The position numbers and the translations under genes are program-made. Below, one piece after another: positions 23,707 through 34,490 of a DNA stretch of 64,000 bases. The stretch comes from Symsagittifera roscoffensis. Its lineage: Eukaryota; Xenacoelomorpha; Acoela; Convolutidae. Numbering within the stretch: position 1 is the first letter of the stretch; each line of letters begins with the position of its first letter. Under the pieces are notes generated by a model, which searched no databases, was not told where the DNA came from, and saw only the letters and a list, made by a program, of their open reading frames with translations. The DNA lies in assembly GCF_963678635.1 (NCBI RefSeq), contig NC_087070.1, positions 25,414,007-25,478,006 on the forward strand, in the 5' to 3' direction.

Positions 23707-23959
23707 TAAGCCATCATCAAGTTCAAAACAAACCAAACGACTCAAAACAAGAACAAAGGCCACGACGGAAAGAGTCAAAGAAAGAGAGAAAGACGAGACG
23801 ACACTGAATTGTACGGTACGCCTTATAACGTTTCAAATTCTTCAACTTCAGAAAAGACGTAGACGAAAAGTAAAAGATGGGAAACCTACACCAACTGAGG
23901 AAAAACTTTCGAAAAGAGTTACACAGATAAAGGACCAGCATTTTTTGGCAGTGTTAAAT

Positions 23960-24800
23960 TTGAAGGCTACAACGGCCATACCAGGACAAAAAGTTAAACA
24001 TTTTTTTACATATAGAATCAGCTTATACAAAATACCGAACAGTTCGCCGCAAAATACCTCGGCTTAAAGTGATAGTTTATGACGTAAACGAAATATGGTC
24101 AATCGATTTGGCATATGTTGATAAACTAGCAAAATACATTAAAGATATCAAATATCTTTTAGTTGCAGTAGATTGCATGTCCCGTTATCTTCGCGTGCAG
24201 TCACTGAAATCAAAGTATGCCACAACAACTGCAGAAGCGTTCAATCAAATATAAAGACAGAGAAACCGAAAAAAAGTCTGGGTAGATAAAAGCACAGAGT
24301 TCAAGGGGTCATTCAAAACAATATGTGAGAAAAAGGGCATCAAAACATAGATAACAGAGAGTGAAAAAAAGTCCGCTTTCGCCGAGAGGAACATTCGATC
24401 ACTAAAAAGTTTGATTTATAAGTATTTGGATGACAAATGGACCTGCTCTTACATCGATAAGCTTCAGGACTTTGTCAACACAATAAGTTCCAGAACAAAC
24501 CGCGTCATCAAATTAGCCCCCAATAAATTGACAAAAAAGGATAATGCACGTCTAATTTCATTAAGAGCGGAACAATCGTTGGAACTAGATTGCCGACCAA
24601 AGGTCTACGTTGGCGATTTTGTGAGAATTTTGTGAGAAAAGGTTATAAACAATCCTCCACTGACGAAGTTTTTGAAATATTTGACATACCAACAAGGAAC
24701 CCACCGACTTATAATCTTATCGACGCTGATAGAGAACCAACAGAGGGTAAATTTTATGAGCCCGAACTAATCAGAGTATTGGAAATGGAAAGGTCAAGCT
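23960..24800 (+). pseudogene. Retroviral-type integrase of adintovirus/Polinton, broken by stops
   Basis: The family inserts the viral or transposon DNA into the host genome. Visible parts: an N-terminal AYTKYRTVRRKIPRLKV segment (near 24025), then NEIWSIDLAYVDKLAKY with the first catalytic Asp, YLLVAVDCMSRYL, KVWVDKSTEFKGSF with the second Asp, AERNIRSLKSLIYKYLDDKW with the Glu, and a C-terminal SH3-like region (VYVGDFVRI, near 24600-24635). Stops fall at about 24252, 24348 and 24633, and the last part is frameshifted (EVFEIFDIPTRNPPTYNLID). The active-site residues survive but the protein cannot be made whole. The 23597-24067 frame in front is a Lys/Ser-rich shadow or linker. Confidence 0.75.
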
Positions 24801-24805
24801 AAACA

Positions 24806-25190
24806 ATGTCTAGTAACTTCGGAGGTGACAAAGATTCCTTTAGTAATTCATTGGTGTCATCAGCCTCAATAAATATCTTCATTGACAACTCACTAGGGTG
24901 TTTTAAAAATCTGCTGAGTGAAGATATCGATCTGCAAGGCGAATGGGGAGTTGCATTGTCAGAAATGACATTTCCCACTAAAATTGTGTATTACAAAAAA
25001 GACAAAGTTAAAGCAAGTCTTAAAGTGGCAAAAATTTATATATCTAGACCATACGATGGAGAAAAAAATGAAATAACAAAAGTTGAATTTGGCGAAACCG
25101 AGAAATTATTCAACGAAAGCAATCGGAAGGTTGATCTTAATAATTTCAGTTATAGTATCGACCCCATTACCAAACATCTTTCCATTAGGA
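24806..25190 (+). CDS. Putative adintovirus/Polinton structural protein, N-terminal part, cut by assembly gap
   Basis: It starts MSSNFGGDKDSFSNSLVSSA at ATG 24806 and continues INIFIDNSLGCFKNLL and WGVALSEMTFPTKIVYY. The pattern 'SNAS...F.NN.L..F...L...I.L.G.WEVALSEI.YP' is one I link with a conserved structural gene (possibly penton-like) of these elements. The identification is from memory and uncertain. The frame is open until the run of N. Confidence 0.5.
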
Positions 25191-25390
25191 NNNNNNNNNN
25201 NNNNNNNNNNNNNNNNNNNNNNNNNNNNNNNNNNNNNNNNNNNNNNNNNNNNNNNNNNNNNNNNNNNNNNNNNNNNNNNNNNNNNNNNNNNNNNNNNNNN
25301 NNNNNNNNNNNNNNNNNNNNNNNNNNNNNNNNNNNNNNNNNNNNNNNNNNNNNNNNNNNNNNNNNNNNNNNNNNNNNNNNNNNNNNNNNN
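25191..25390. other. Assembly gap of 200 N
   Basis: Exactly 200 N, which suggests a placeholder length. The left side is in the structural gene; the right side starts in the middle of a capsid gene. A normal gene order would need more than 1 kb between them (end of the structural gene, pX-like gene, capsid N-terminus). Confidence 0.99.
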
Positions 25391-26076
25391 CTTTGTTATT
25401 ATGTCCGAGCATGCTAATAAACATTACCAAGTTCAAATCACTGGGGCCAACCTATTTGTGCGCAAAATGACAGTAACAGATTATGTACTGTCATCGATAG
25501 AAAAAACCCTGTTGAAAACACCCGCAATATACAATTTATCGAAGTTTTACCACGAACTTTTTTGGCCACAACTGGTGTGCAAAGCTGGCGACAAGAAGAC
25601 GTGTTACCAAAGAGCCAGTTTGTCGAATGACTTTGGCAATGAGCTCGAATACAGCAACCCTGGGAACTAACCGAACAAACCGATTTCATTATCAAAATAT
25701 TCAGCTGAATGAAATCATTGTTTACTGAAACGGTCTACCCATTGCAGGAAACTCCTGTGTCAATGACTGATAACAAAAGAATATACTATAACACATTGGA
25801 AGCTCTAGACTTTGTTTTTAACAATAGTCATGGAATCAGTTTGGCTAATTATCACAATCACTATATTATGGCATTTGATCTCCCATCTACTCAGGAGGCC
25901 TCACATGACTTTTTTCATCCTGAACGGACCAATTGCACCATTTCAGTAGAACTGAATTTTGATGCACCGCTGGAGGAAAATGTAGAGTTACTTTTCATGG
26001 GAGAGCGTGCATCAACAGTTTACGTGTGTTCCGATAGAAAAAAGCTAAAAACACTCCTACTGAATTGAATCGGTAA
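25391..26076 (+). pseudogene. Major capsid protein, C-terminal part (module B)
   Basis: Homologous to module A and C copies from VIMSEHANKHYQVQITGANL onward. Indels near 25540 and 25610 shift the frame, and TGA replaces the Arg codon that follows the IIVY segment (near 25726). The last part is well kept (YYNTLEALDFVFNNSHGISL, AFDLPSTQEASHDFF, ISVELNFDAPLEENVELLF). The N-terminal half is missing in the gap. Confidence 0.65.
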
Positions 26077-26082
26077 AAAAAT

Positions 26083-26512
26083 GACAATTTGCAGATTACT
26101 GAGTTTATTAACCGATGCAAGCCTTTGAAACATCGATTTTGCGGCATTTTTCCCGCTAACTCAGCATTTAATACAATTTTAAAACGCGACAATACTTTCA
26201 TGAAAGTGAACGCATCAAACTCAGACCAGCCAGGAATTCATTGGTTACTGCTTGCTCATACTGGTGGTCAAATATTTTTTGCAGATCCTCTTGGACGAAG
26301 CCTACAAAACTATCCTCATGTATACAAAAAAAACGAGACGTTCTATCCATGAGGGAAACCAAATAGAGATGAATAAGCCAATCCAATCAGTTAACTCGGT
26401 CTTGTGCGGACTTTATTGTATTTATGTTGCTTATAATATAATTTCATCTAAATTTCCTAGAGGTTTCAAGGTTAACGACCATGACATGATGCTTTTGCTA
26501 AACATATGATTT
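26083..26512 (+). pseudogene. Adenain-like cysteine protease (module B), frameshifted
   Basis: Keeps NASNSDQPGIHWLLL (catalytic His), FFADPLGRSL, and in another frame SVLCGLYCIYVAYN with the nucleophilic Cys. A frameshift in the A-run near 26330 separates them. The overlapping start codon seen in module A is lost, and the preceding region has stops. The last bases differ from module D (LLLNI instead of RFASHMML). Confidence 0.7.
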
Positions 26513-26664
26513 TATAACTTTGTGATACTGATGCATTTCTTTAATGATTTATAATTTATTTTTAAAAAAAAAAACATGATTTTTGGTTGCTATAACACTT
26601 GCCTCTGGCGTTATCGCAGGCTCTAAAAATCGTTTTCAAAATTTAATTTTTTTTCCATTATAAA

Positions 26665-27266
26665 TTAAACAAACAAAGTATTTGAATCAATCTCTAAACG
26701 ACCATACCCACTCAAAATAATATCAATGATTTTAGAAAACTCGGCGGCATTATCACCATTCAAAATATTAATGAAGCGTTCAATTGTTACATTAGTGATT
26801 AAATCAGTGTGAGTTTGAATGGATTGAATTTGTGAAGCAAAGCAAACTTGTGGCAATCTTCTTCGTAGAGAAGCACCACCAATGTCAGTTGAGTTGTTAA
26901 AAGAGTTGTTGTAGTTGACAGCAATTTTTAATTTTTCCATCAGGGGTCCCGATAAGTGAAATTTATTGCAACCCAATTTTCTATGATTGAAAGATGAGAG
27001 TAGACAAGGTACAACAAAATGGTTGAAGTCATCTTGTTCACTACGTCGACACAATCTTTCGTTACTTCGATGAGAACATGGATGTGGGGATGGGCATTGT
27101 CGAGCAATTGGGCGCAATACTCGTTGTGAATTGAATGGGTTGCAAATGCAATTTTTGTGTTTAGAGGGAGTTGTGAGGTGTCGGGTTCAATGTTCAGAAC
27201 AAAAAATTTAAAAAAACTTTCGAATTTTTTTTTAAAATTCAGGCGACTGCTCATACATTGCTTCAA
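26665..27266 (-). pseudogene. Unknown minus-strand gene of the capsid module (module B)
   Basis: The best-preserved copy. The N-terminal frame (27266 down) reads MKQCMSSRLNFKKKFESF, IAFATHSIHNEYCAQLLDNA and HPHIHVLIEVTKDCVDVVN. A shift near 26940 leads to LPQVCFASQIQSIQTHTDL, TNVTIERFINILNGDNAAEF and ILSGYGRLEIDSNTLFV. Length if whole would be about 200 residues. No family recognised. Confidence 0.45.
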
Positions 27267-27312
27267 CCATTCTGCTGGTTAAATTAAGTTATTCAATCGT
27301 TTTTTTTCTGTT

Positions 27313-27827
27313 TCAGGCAACTCTAAACTTTTTATGGTTCGAGTATTCATCATCCGCCTCGTTTTCATCACCATTTTCAGCACATTCTTTTTCGGGACGT
27401 ACTGATCGTTTTGACGTGTATCGTCTTTTATGATGTTTATCATTTACAGTTGAATATGAGGAGGAGGAAGAAGATGAAGTCTTTTCACCAGTTTGTTTTT
27501 TAACCATTTATTAATCTTTGAATAATTATCTGCGTAACAATCAAATTCTCTTGTCGTCAAGGTCACTGCGTGATAACACTTAAACACACCATCTTCATCC
27601 TTTTTATACAACTTAACTGTGTTATATGTACCCGTTTTGTCTAAAGTTTTCGTTCCAACTCGTACAATGCGTTTTTCTACCGAAGATATATCTTGAAAAT
27701 CATCGTAAAACTCTGTATCATTTTCTCGCGACAAGTACATAGTGGTGGTGGTAACGGTAGTGACTTGTTGGTTCAACTGTTTTATGATAGAGTAAAATGA
27801 AAAATGAATTGGATAGAAGATAAGCAA
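27313..27827 (-). pseudogene. Small PC4-like minus-strand protein with basic tail (module B)
   Basis: Core from about 27754 (MYLSRENDTEFYDDFQDISS) through KRIVRVGTKTLDKTGTYNTV, KLYKKDEDGVFKCYHAVTL and TTREFDCYADNYSKI. After a frameshift in an A-run (27500-27515) the tail is MVKKQTGEKTSSSSSS then HHKRRYTSKRSVRPEKE, which looks like a nuclear localisation or DNA-binding tail. PC4/p15 similarity is a pattern guess. Confidence 0.45.
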
Positions 27828-28264
27828 ATCTCTGTATTAAACCTAAGCTCCAAGAGGGAACATCCAATTAGTTTTAGTGGTTGGAAATTTATGAGGCATA
27901 TAAACTTTTATTACACCTGTCATTATTGTCTGGCACTCCTTGAGTAGCATGTAAATCAGCATATACGTTCACGTCGGTACACGTGTTATTCCTTTGATGT
28001 GGTCAGCTGCATGCCTTAATGTCTAGGAGGCATATAAAACAGGATTAAGGTTTTTCTTTGAAGTATACTTATTCCTACCTAACTGGAAGGTTAGAATAAT
28101 ACTTTTTATAAATTTTAGTCTGATTGCCAGCCACACATGCAGCTGCACCTTTCTCACCCACACATTACACTAGCTTTTACATAAATCTGAGTTGGTTTCA
28201 TTCTCTCAATTCTTTTTAAATTTTATTTCAGAAATTTAGTTTGTCAAATTAATTCTAAACTTAA

Positions 28265-28571
28265 ACTGACTGCTCCTCTTCAAATCATTTCCATCTCAGA
28301 TACTGAAAGTAGAATAATCGGCCAAACTTATACGAGAGAATCAGTTGCCATTGTGCAGCAGCAGAGAGAGAGGCTAGCATCCTCACCATTCAACGATCTC
28401 GCCGCCAATCAACAATGGCAAGAGTGGTCAACGAAAAGTCATATAATGCTGCCCAACTATGTGCTCGATCTCAATGACCTTCTTCGCCAGGAGCGTAAGC
28501 GGATGAATGAAAGCCCTACCATCCCTCAATCCTACCCGACTCTCGAAAAGACTGAAATAAGACTGGTATGA
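28265..28571 (+). pseudogene. Small capsid-module protein (module B)
   Basis: Homologue of the 14733 gene. The start ATG seen in module A is CTG here (near 28265), and an upstream frame is needed for QSYTREs-like sequence. The main frame 28353-28571 reads QQQRERLASSPFNDLAANQQ to PTLEKTEIRLV. Its TGA overlaps the ATG of the next ORF (28568). Region 27828-28264 is the promoter-like intergenic stretch described for module A. Confidence 0.5.
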
Positions 28572-28844
28572 TTGTGAATCCATACCCTTTTACGAGAACC
28601 AAGAGGGATTATTTCGCGATTATGCTGAACGCGAGGGCTACTGGGACATTCAAACAACCATCTCTTCTCCCGATTCTACTGTTCCAGATCAAGTTACTCT
28701 AATCTAATCTATTTTGGCTTCAGAACTAAGCAGTGGAACACAGGGTTCCATCACCCCAGTGTGGACTTGGCTACTCCTGAAATTCCGCCTGTCAATGCTT
28801 GCTACGCAACGAGGAAAAGGAAGATACAGTTTAAGCAGTTCTGA
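28568..28844 (+). pseudogene. Second small plus-strand ORF of the module (module B), broken
   Basis: Starts MIVNPYPFTRTKRDYFAIML like the intact copy at 62730-63005, then loses frame near 28675. The end still matches (NACYATRKRKIQFKQF-like). No family recognised. Confidence 0.5.
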
Positions 28845-28849
28845 AAACT

Positions 28850-29776
28850 GACGAAACTTTGTTACATTTTCAATCTTGCTGAGTTTTTGTGTTGTTCTAA
28901 AAAAAATTTTGAAAAAATTTCAACTAATGTGTACAAATTCTCATTGGATAATTTAACTCAACGATGATTTAAAGTTTGTTTTGTTCTTTTCAATCAATGA
29001 AAAGGCAATAAAAACAAAAGAAAAATTTAATAGGAGAAAAAAATCAAAATAATTTTAAAAAGTCGACATAAAAAGTCTAAAATTATAATTTTTGATAAAT
29101 TTTTCGTCAAATCCAACTTAGTTATATCAGTTTTTTTTAATGCTCATTTCGAAAAATTGAAACAGATAAACTGAATACTCTTCCTTCGATTTTATCTAAT
29201 GATGTTAGAACGAAAAACATTAAAAAAATAACTTTGTTATGTTTTTTCATATTAGTTTTCAAAATATAAATATTAACACAGAAAAAGATAAAGGGAGAGA
29301 GAACTGACGATCCATAAACCCCATTAATATCCCTGATTTACCTTTTTCAAAAGAAAGATATTTATGGATGGGTCCAGCAATTCTGCCGGTTAATCAAACA
29401 TAGTTACTTTTGGCTCTTTTCACTCTCTATTTTTTTTCTCTCACTCTAATATGTCTACAGCCTGGTGGGGTTAGCCAGAACTCTTAGAAGTAGACTTTAG
29501 AGAGTGTATGAGCCATTATAAAGCATTATATATAATAAAATCACCAGTCTATAACAGATTTCACGTTTAATAATACCAAATCATCACAAAATTTTTAGCA
29601 AGTTAGATTATAAAAAACTCCTGGTGAATAAAATCTAGAGCATTGCAGTATAAGTACGAACAGAAACCGGTAGACTTGTACCATTTGCGAGAGGAGGAGG
29701 AAAAATGTTTTGACTCTAAAATTTCAAAAGTTTTTTGATTAAGATTATGGAGGCATACTAGCATAATCAAGCGACC
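28850..29776. other. AT-rich spacer upstream of the pX-like gene
   Basis: No coding frame. It is homologous to 63006-63750. It holds long A and T runs, a conserved CTGCCGGTTAATCAAACATAG (29380-29400) and AGAGAGTGTATGAGCCATTA (29497-29516). The end (29700-29776) contains AGAGGAGGAGGAAAA and AATCAAGCGACC just before the pX-like start and is shared with 33960-34049. It may hold the promoter of the capsid operon. Confidence 0.45.
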
Positions 29777-30193
29777 ATGCGCCACTTCTCAGGACATTAC
29801 AGACAGCGGGGTAGTGGCTTCAGTGCTCTGGCTATGGGTATTGGACAAGTAGCACTTCCGTTAGCTCGGAAATTTATAGTATCAGCAGCAAAACGTATTG
29901 GAAAAGAATTACTTGTTCAAGCAGCACCTGAATTAATAGATATAGCAACCAGGAAGAAAACGCCCAAACATGCCTTGAAAAACACAGTAAAAAACACAAT
30001 CAAAAAACAAATTGGAGCTGGACGCAGCAAGTCCTGTATGAGCAGAAAACGGAAGACAGCAACAACAAGAACAACAACAAGAACAAAGAAAGGAAAAACA
30101 AAAGTTCTCATTCCAAAGAAACGAACTCCACTGAGAAGTCGCTCTAACTTTTTCACCAAAGAACGAAATGATTTCAATGTTTTTACCAATTGA
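29777..30193 (+). CDS. Adenovirus pX-like basic core/minor capsid protein (module C), open frame
   Basis: 138 residues starting MRHFSGHYRQRGSGFSALAM. Gly-rich start, a hydrophobic helix region (IGQVALPLARKFIVSAAKRI), AAPELIDIATRKKTPKHAL, then a very basic Lys/Arg/Thr tail (MSRKRKTATTRTTTRTKK). The Gly-rich start, amphipathic segment and basic tail are typical of pX/pVII-like or minor capsid proteins of Polintons and adintoviruses. It overlaps the start of the capsid gene (ATG 30168) by 26 bases. It is one of the few unbroken frames of the modules. Confidence 0.6.
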   Translation: MRHFSGHYRQRGSGFSALAMGIGQVALPLARKFIVSAAKRIGKELLVQAAPELIDIATRKKTPKHALKNTVKNTIKKQIGAGRSKSCMSRKRKTATTRTTTRTKKGKTKVLIPKKRTPLRSRSNFFTKERNDFNVFTN

Positions 30194-31493
30194 AGCAACT
30201 CACAGCTCATTAGATTTATTTGAAAAACCTCCTCTACTCTTTTCATTTGAAAATGCTTTCACTCAAAAAAAATTGGTCCATCTTACTCACCTGATGGTCC
30301 TATGCTCGAGTTTGAAGTTTCAGGAGATAGAAACAACTTTATCGATCTTCAACGAACTCGCTTGGAGATTGTAGCACGCGTTGTTCAAAATAATAGTAAT
30401 TTACTGCGAATTCATGCTACAGTGGCAGCACAACGAGATACCCCATATTTGGTAAATAATCCACTTTCATCTTTATTTTCCGAATGCACAATGTCCTTGA
30501 ATGTAGAAAAAATTCAACAACCAATGCCCATTTTGCCCATAAAAGTTTCCATGAGAAAGAATTTTCACACGGTAAAGATGCAAAGGAAACATGGCTTGCT
30601 TGTCAAGGTTAATATTATGAGGCAATCCATCCGAAATTGATGGTGCTATTGGGCGAGCTGAAGATGTCGCTGAACGTAAGCGAATAGTAGCTGCATCGAG
30701 CGAATTCCGTTTATTTGGTAAAATTGCCTGTGAATTTTTATCATGTGACAAACATCGTATCAGCGGTGTTACAATAAGACTTTCTCTGAGACGATTTTCT
30801 AATGACTTTGTTATTATGTCCGAGCAGCCTAATAAACATTTCCAAGTTCAAATCACTGAGGCCAACCTATATGTGCGCAAAATGACAGTAACAGATTATG
30901 TACTATAATCGATAGAAAAAACTCTGTTGAAAACACCCGCAATATACAGTTATATCGAAGTTTTACCAAGAATGTTTTTGGCCACAACTGGTGTGCAAAG
31001 CTGGCGACAAGAAGACGTTTTACCCAAGGAGCCAGTTCGTCGAAAGATTTTGGCAATGATCTTGAATACAGCAAACCTGGGAACTAACCGAACAAACCCA
31101 TTTCATTATCAAAAATTTCAGCTGAATGAAATCATTGTTTAACGAAACGGTCTATACATTGCAGGAACTCCTGTGTCAACGACTGATAACAAAAGAATAT
31201 ACTATAACACATTGGAAGCTCTAGACATTCTTTTTAACAACAGTCATGGAATCAGTATGGCTAATTATCACAATCATTATATTATATCATTTGATCTCAC
31301 ATCTACTCAGGAGGCTTCACCTGACTTTTTTTATCCTGAACTGACCAATTGCACCATTTCAGTAGAACTGAATTTTGATGCACCGCTGGAGGAAAATGTA
31401 GAGTTACTTTTCATGGGAGAGCGTGCATCAACAGTTTACGTGCGTTCCGATAGAAAAATAGCTAAAAACAATCTTAATGAATTGAATCGGTGA
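30168..31493 (+). pseudogene. Major capsid protein (module C), full span but broken
   Basis: Starts at ATG 30168 (FLPIEATHSSLDLFEKPPLL) and ends at TGA 31491-31493, about 440 codons if whole. Segments: LEFEVSGDRNNFIDLQRTRL (after a shift near 30290), LVNNPLSSLFSECTMSLN, then a frameshifted stretch around 30490-30640, LFGKIACEFLSCDKHRISGV, RKMTVTDYVL followed by a stop (30908), and the end YYNTLEALDILFNNSHGIS, DAPLEENVELLFMGERAS. TAA at about 31139 replaces a Tyr codon still present in module A. Family: F54H12.2-like hexon of adintovirus/Polinton (from memory). Confidence 0.65.
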
Positions 31494-31915
31494 AAAAAAA
31501 TGACAATTTGCAGATTACTGAGCTTATTAACCGATGCAAGCTTTTGAAACATCGATTTCGCAGCATTTTTCCCGCTAACTTATTATTTAATACAAAACTG
31601 AAACGCGACAATACTTTCATGATAGTGAACGCATCAAACTCAGACCAGCCAGGAACTCATTGGTTGTCAAATCTTTTTTGCAGATCCTCTTGGACGAAGC
31701 CTAAAGAACTGTCCTTATGTATACAAAAATATGAGACGTTCTATCCATGAGGGAAACCAAATACTGATGAATAAGCCAATCCAATCAGCTGACTCGGTCT
31801 TGTGCGGACTTTATTGTATTTATGTTGCTTATAATATAATTTCATCTAAATTTCCTAGAGGTTTCAAGGTTAACGACCATGACATGATGCTTTTGCTAAA
31901 CATATGATGTTATAA
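31490..31915 (+). pseudogene. Adenain-like cysteine protease (module C), deleted
   Basis: Keeps NASNSDQPGTHWL with the His, but the following bases are deleted, so the frame jumps (SNLFCRSSWTK). The DPLG segment is out of frame, and the Cys region SVLCGLYCIYVAYN is in a third stretch. The 31490-31750 frame is only a remnant. Confidence 0.65.
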
Positions 31916-32060
31916 CTTTGTGATACTGATGCATTTCTTTAATGATTTATAATTTATTTTTTTAAAAAAACATGATTTATGGTTGCTATAACACTTGCCT
32001 CTGGCGTTATCGCAGGCTCTAAAAATCGTTTTCAAAATTTAATTTTTCTTCCATGATAAA

Positions 32061-32640
32061 TTAAACCAACAAAGTATTTGAATCAATCTCTAAACGACCA
32101 TACCCACTCAAAATAATATCAATGATTTTAGAAAACTCGGCGGCATTATCACCATTCAAAATATTAATGAAGCGTTCAATTGTTACATTAGTGATTAAAT
32201 CAGTTTGAGTTTGAATGGATCGAGTTTGTGAAGCAAAGCAAACTTGTGGCAATCTTCTTCATAGAGAAGCACCACCAATGTCAGTTGAGTTGTTAATAGA
32301 ATTGTTGTAGTTGACAGCAATTTTTAATTTTTCCATCAGTGGTCCGATAGGTGAAATTTACTGCAGCCCAATATAAGATGTTTGAAAGATGAGACAAGGT
32401 ACAACGAAAGTTGTTGAAGTCATTTTGTTCACTACGTCGACACAATCTTTTGTTAATTCGATGAGAACATAGATGTGGGGAGGGGCATTGTCGAGCAATT
32501 GGGTGCAATACTCGTTGTGAATTGAATGGGTTGCAAATGCAAAATTTGTGTTTAGAGGGAGTTGTGAGGTGTCGGGTTCATTGTTCAGAATAAAAACTTT
32601 AAAAATTTTCCGAAATTTTTTTTAAATTCAGGTGACTGCT
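32061..32640 (-). pseudogene. Unknown minus-strand gene of the capsid module (module C)
   Basis: Same gene as at 26665-27266. The C-terminal frame (32061-32252) is open: LPQVCFASQTRSIQTQTDL to ILSGYGRLEIDSNTLLV. The N-terminal part is frameshifted and has small deletions near 32340 and 32390. Confidence 0.4.
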
Positions 32641-32699
32641 CATACATTGCTTCAACCATTCTGCTGGTTAACTCAAATTATTCAGTCGTATTTTTTCTG

Positions 32700-33207
32700 T
32701 TTCAGGCAATTCTACACCTTTTATGATTCGAGTATTCATCATCCGCCTCGTTTTCATCACATTCGTTTTCGGGACGGACTGATCGGTTTGACGTGTATCG
32801 TCTTTTATGATGTTTATTATCTACAGTTGAGGAGGAGGAGGAGGAAGAAGATAAATTCTTTTCACCAGTTTGCTTTTTTTAACCATTTTTTTAATCTTTG
32901 GACAATTACCTGCCAAACAACCAAATTCTCTTGTCGTCAAGGTCACTGCTTGACAACACTTAAAAACACCGTCTTCATTCTTTTTATACAACTTAACTGT
33001 GATATATGTACCAGTTTAGTCAAAAATTTCCGTTCCAACTCGTACAATGCGTTTTTCTCCCAAAGATATATCTTGAAAATCATCGTAAAAGTCTGTATCA
33101 TTTTCTAGTGACGAGTACATAGTGGTGGTGGTAACGTTAGTGACTTGTTGGTTCAACTGTTTTATGAGAGAGTAAAATGAATAATGATTTGGATAGAAGA
33201 TAAACAA
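32700..33207 (-). pseudogene. Small PC4-like minus-strand protein (module C)
   Basis: Start region reads MYSSLENDTDFYDDFQDISL and KRIVRVGTEIFD, then a stop (33016-33018). The remainder (TYITVKLYKKNEDGVFKC, AVTLTTREFGC) continues in the same phase. The basic tail is shortened: part of the PEKECAENGDEN-type segment is deleted near 32760. Confidence 0.4.
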
Positions 33208-33639
33208 ATCTCTGTATTAAACCTAAGCTCCAAGAGGGAACATCCAATTAATTTTAGTGGTTAGAAATTTGTGAGGCATATAAATATTTATTACACCTGT
33301 CATTATTGTCTGGCACTCCTTGAGTAGGCTGTAAATCAGCATATACGTTCACGTCGGTACACGTGTAATTCCTTTGATGTGTTCAGCTGCATGCCTTAAT
33401 GTCTAGGAGGCATATAAAACAGGATTAAGGTTTTTCTTCGAAGTATACTTATTCCTACCTAACTGGAGGGTTAGAATAATACTTTTCATAAATTTTAATC
33501 TGATTGCCAGCCACACATGCAGCCGCACTTTTCTAGTCCACAGATCACACTAGCTTTTGCATAAAACTGCGTTGGTTTCATTCTGTCAATTCTTTTTAAA
33601 CTTTCTGTCAGAAGCTTAGTTTGTCAAAATAATTCTAAA

Positions 33640-33935
33640 CTTAAATCGACTGCTCCTCTACAAATCATTTCCATCTCAGATAATGAGAGTACAGTAATCG
33701 GCCAAATTTTTACGAGAAAATAAGTTGCCATTGTGCAGTAGCAGAGAGAGAGGCTAGCATCCTCACCATTCAACGACCTCGCCGCCAATAAACAATGGCA
33801 AGAGTGGTCAACGAAAAGTCATATAATGCTGCCCAACTCTGTGCTCGATCACATTGACCTTCTTCGCCAGGAGCGTAAGCGGATGTATGAAAGCCCTACA
33901 ATCCATCAATCCTACTCGGCTCTCGAAAACTTGTA
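33640..33935 (+). pseudogene. Small capsid-module protein (module C), truncated
   Basis: Homologue of the 14733 and 62401 genes with stops (TAA near 33721, TAG in the QQQ region near 33739, TAA in place of CAA near 33790). It matches the others up to YSALEN and then joins directly to the sequence that precedes the pX-like gene. The second small ORF and most of the 900-bp spacer are deleted. Bases 33208-33640 are the conserved intergenic region. Confidence 0.5.
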
Positions 33936-34049
33936 CTTTTCGTAGACTTATACCCTTTGCAAGAGGAGGAGGAAAAGTAGTTTTGACTTTAAAGTTTCAA
34001 AAGTTTTCTGATTAAGATTATGTAGGCATACTATCATAATCAAGCGACC

Positions 34050-34332
34050 ATGCCTCACTTCTCAGGACTTAACAGACAGCGGGGTGGTGGCTTCAGTGGT
34101 CTGGCTATGGTTATTGGACGAGTGGCACTTCCATTAGTTCGGAAACTTATAAAACCAGCAGCAAAACGTATTGGAAAAGAATTACTTGTTCAAGCAGCAC
34201 CCGAATTAATAGATATAGCAGCCAGGAAGAAAACGCCCAAACAAGCCTTGAAAAACACAGTAAAAACACAATCAAAAAACAAATTGGAGCTGGACGCAGC
34301 AAGTCCCGTATGAGCAGAAAACGGAAGACAGC

Positions 34333-34391
<59 letters not shown>

Positions 34392-34490
34392 GAAAAAGAA
34401 AATCAAAAGTTCTCATTCCAAAGAAACGAACTCCACTGAGAAGTCGCTCTAACTTTTTCACCAAAGTACGAAATGATTTCTAATTTTATA
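34050..34490 (+). pseudogene. pX-like basic protein (module D), frameshifted
   Basis: Starts MPHFSGLNRQRGGGFSGLAM and matches the module C protein through AAPELIDIAARKKTPKQAL. One base is missing near 34265, so the 34050-34313 frame leaves the true frame. The basic tail region contains a long CAA/ACA microsatellite (34332-34391) encoding a Thr run in the original phase. Confidence 0.6.
34332..34391. repeat. (CAA)n trinucleotide microsatellite
   Basis: About 20 uninterrupted CAA units inside the pX-like gene of module D. The module C copy has only short ACAACA runs there, so it expanded after duplication. Confidence 0.95.
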
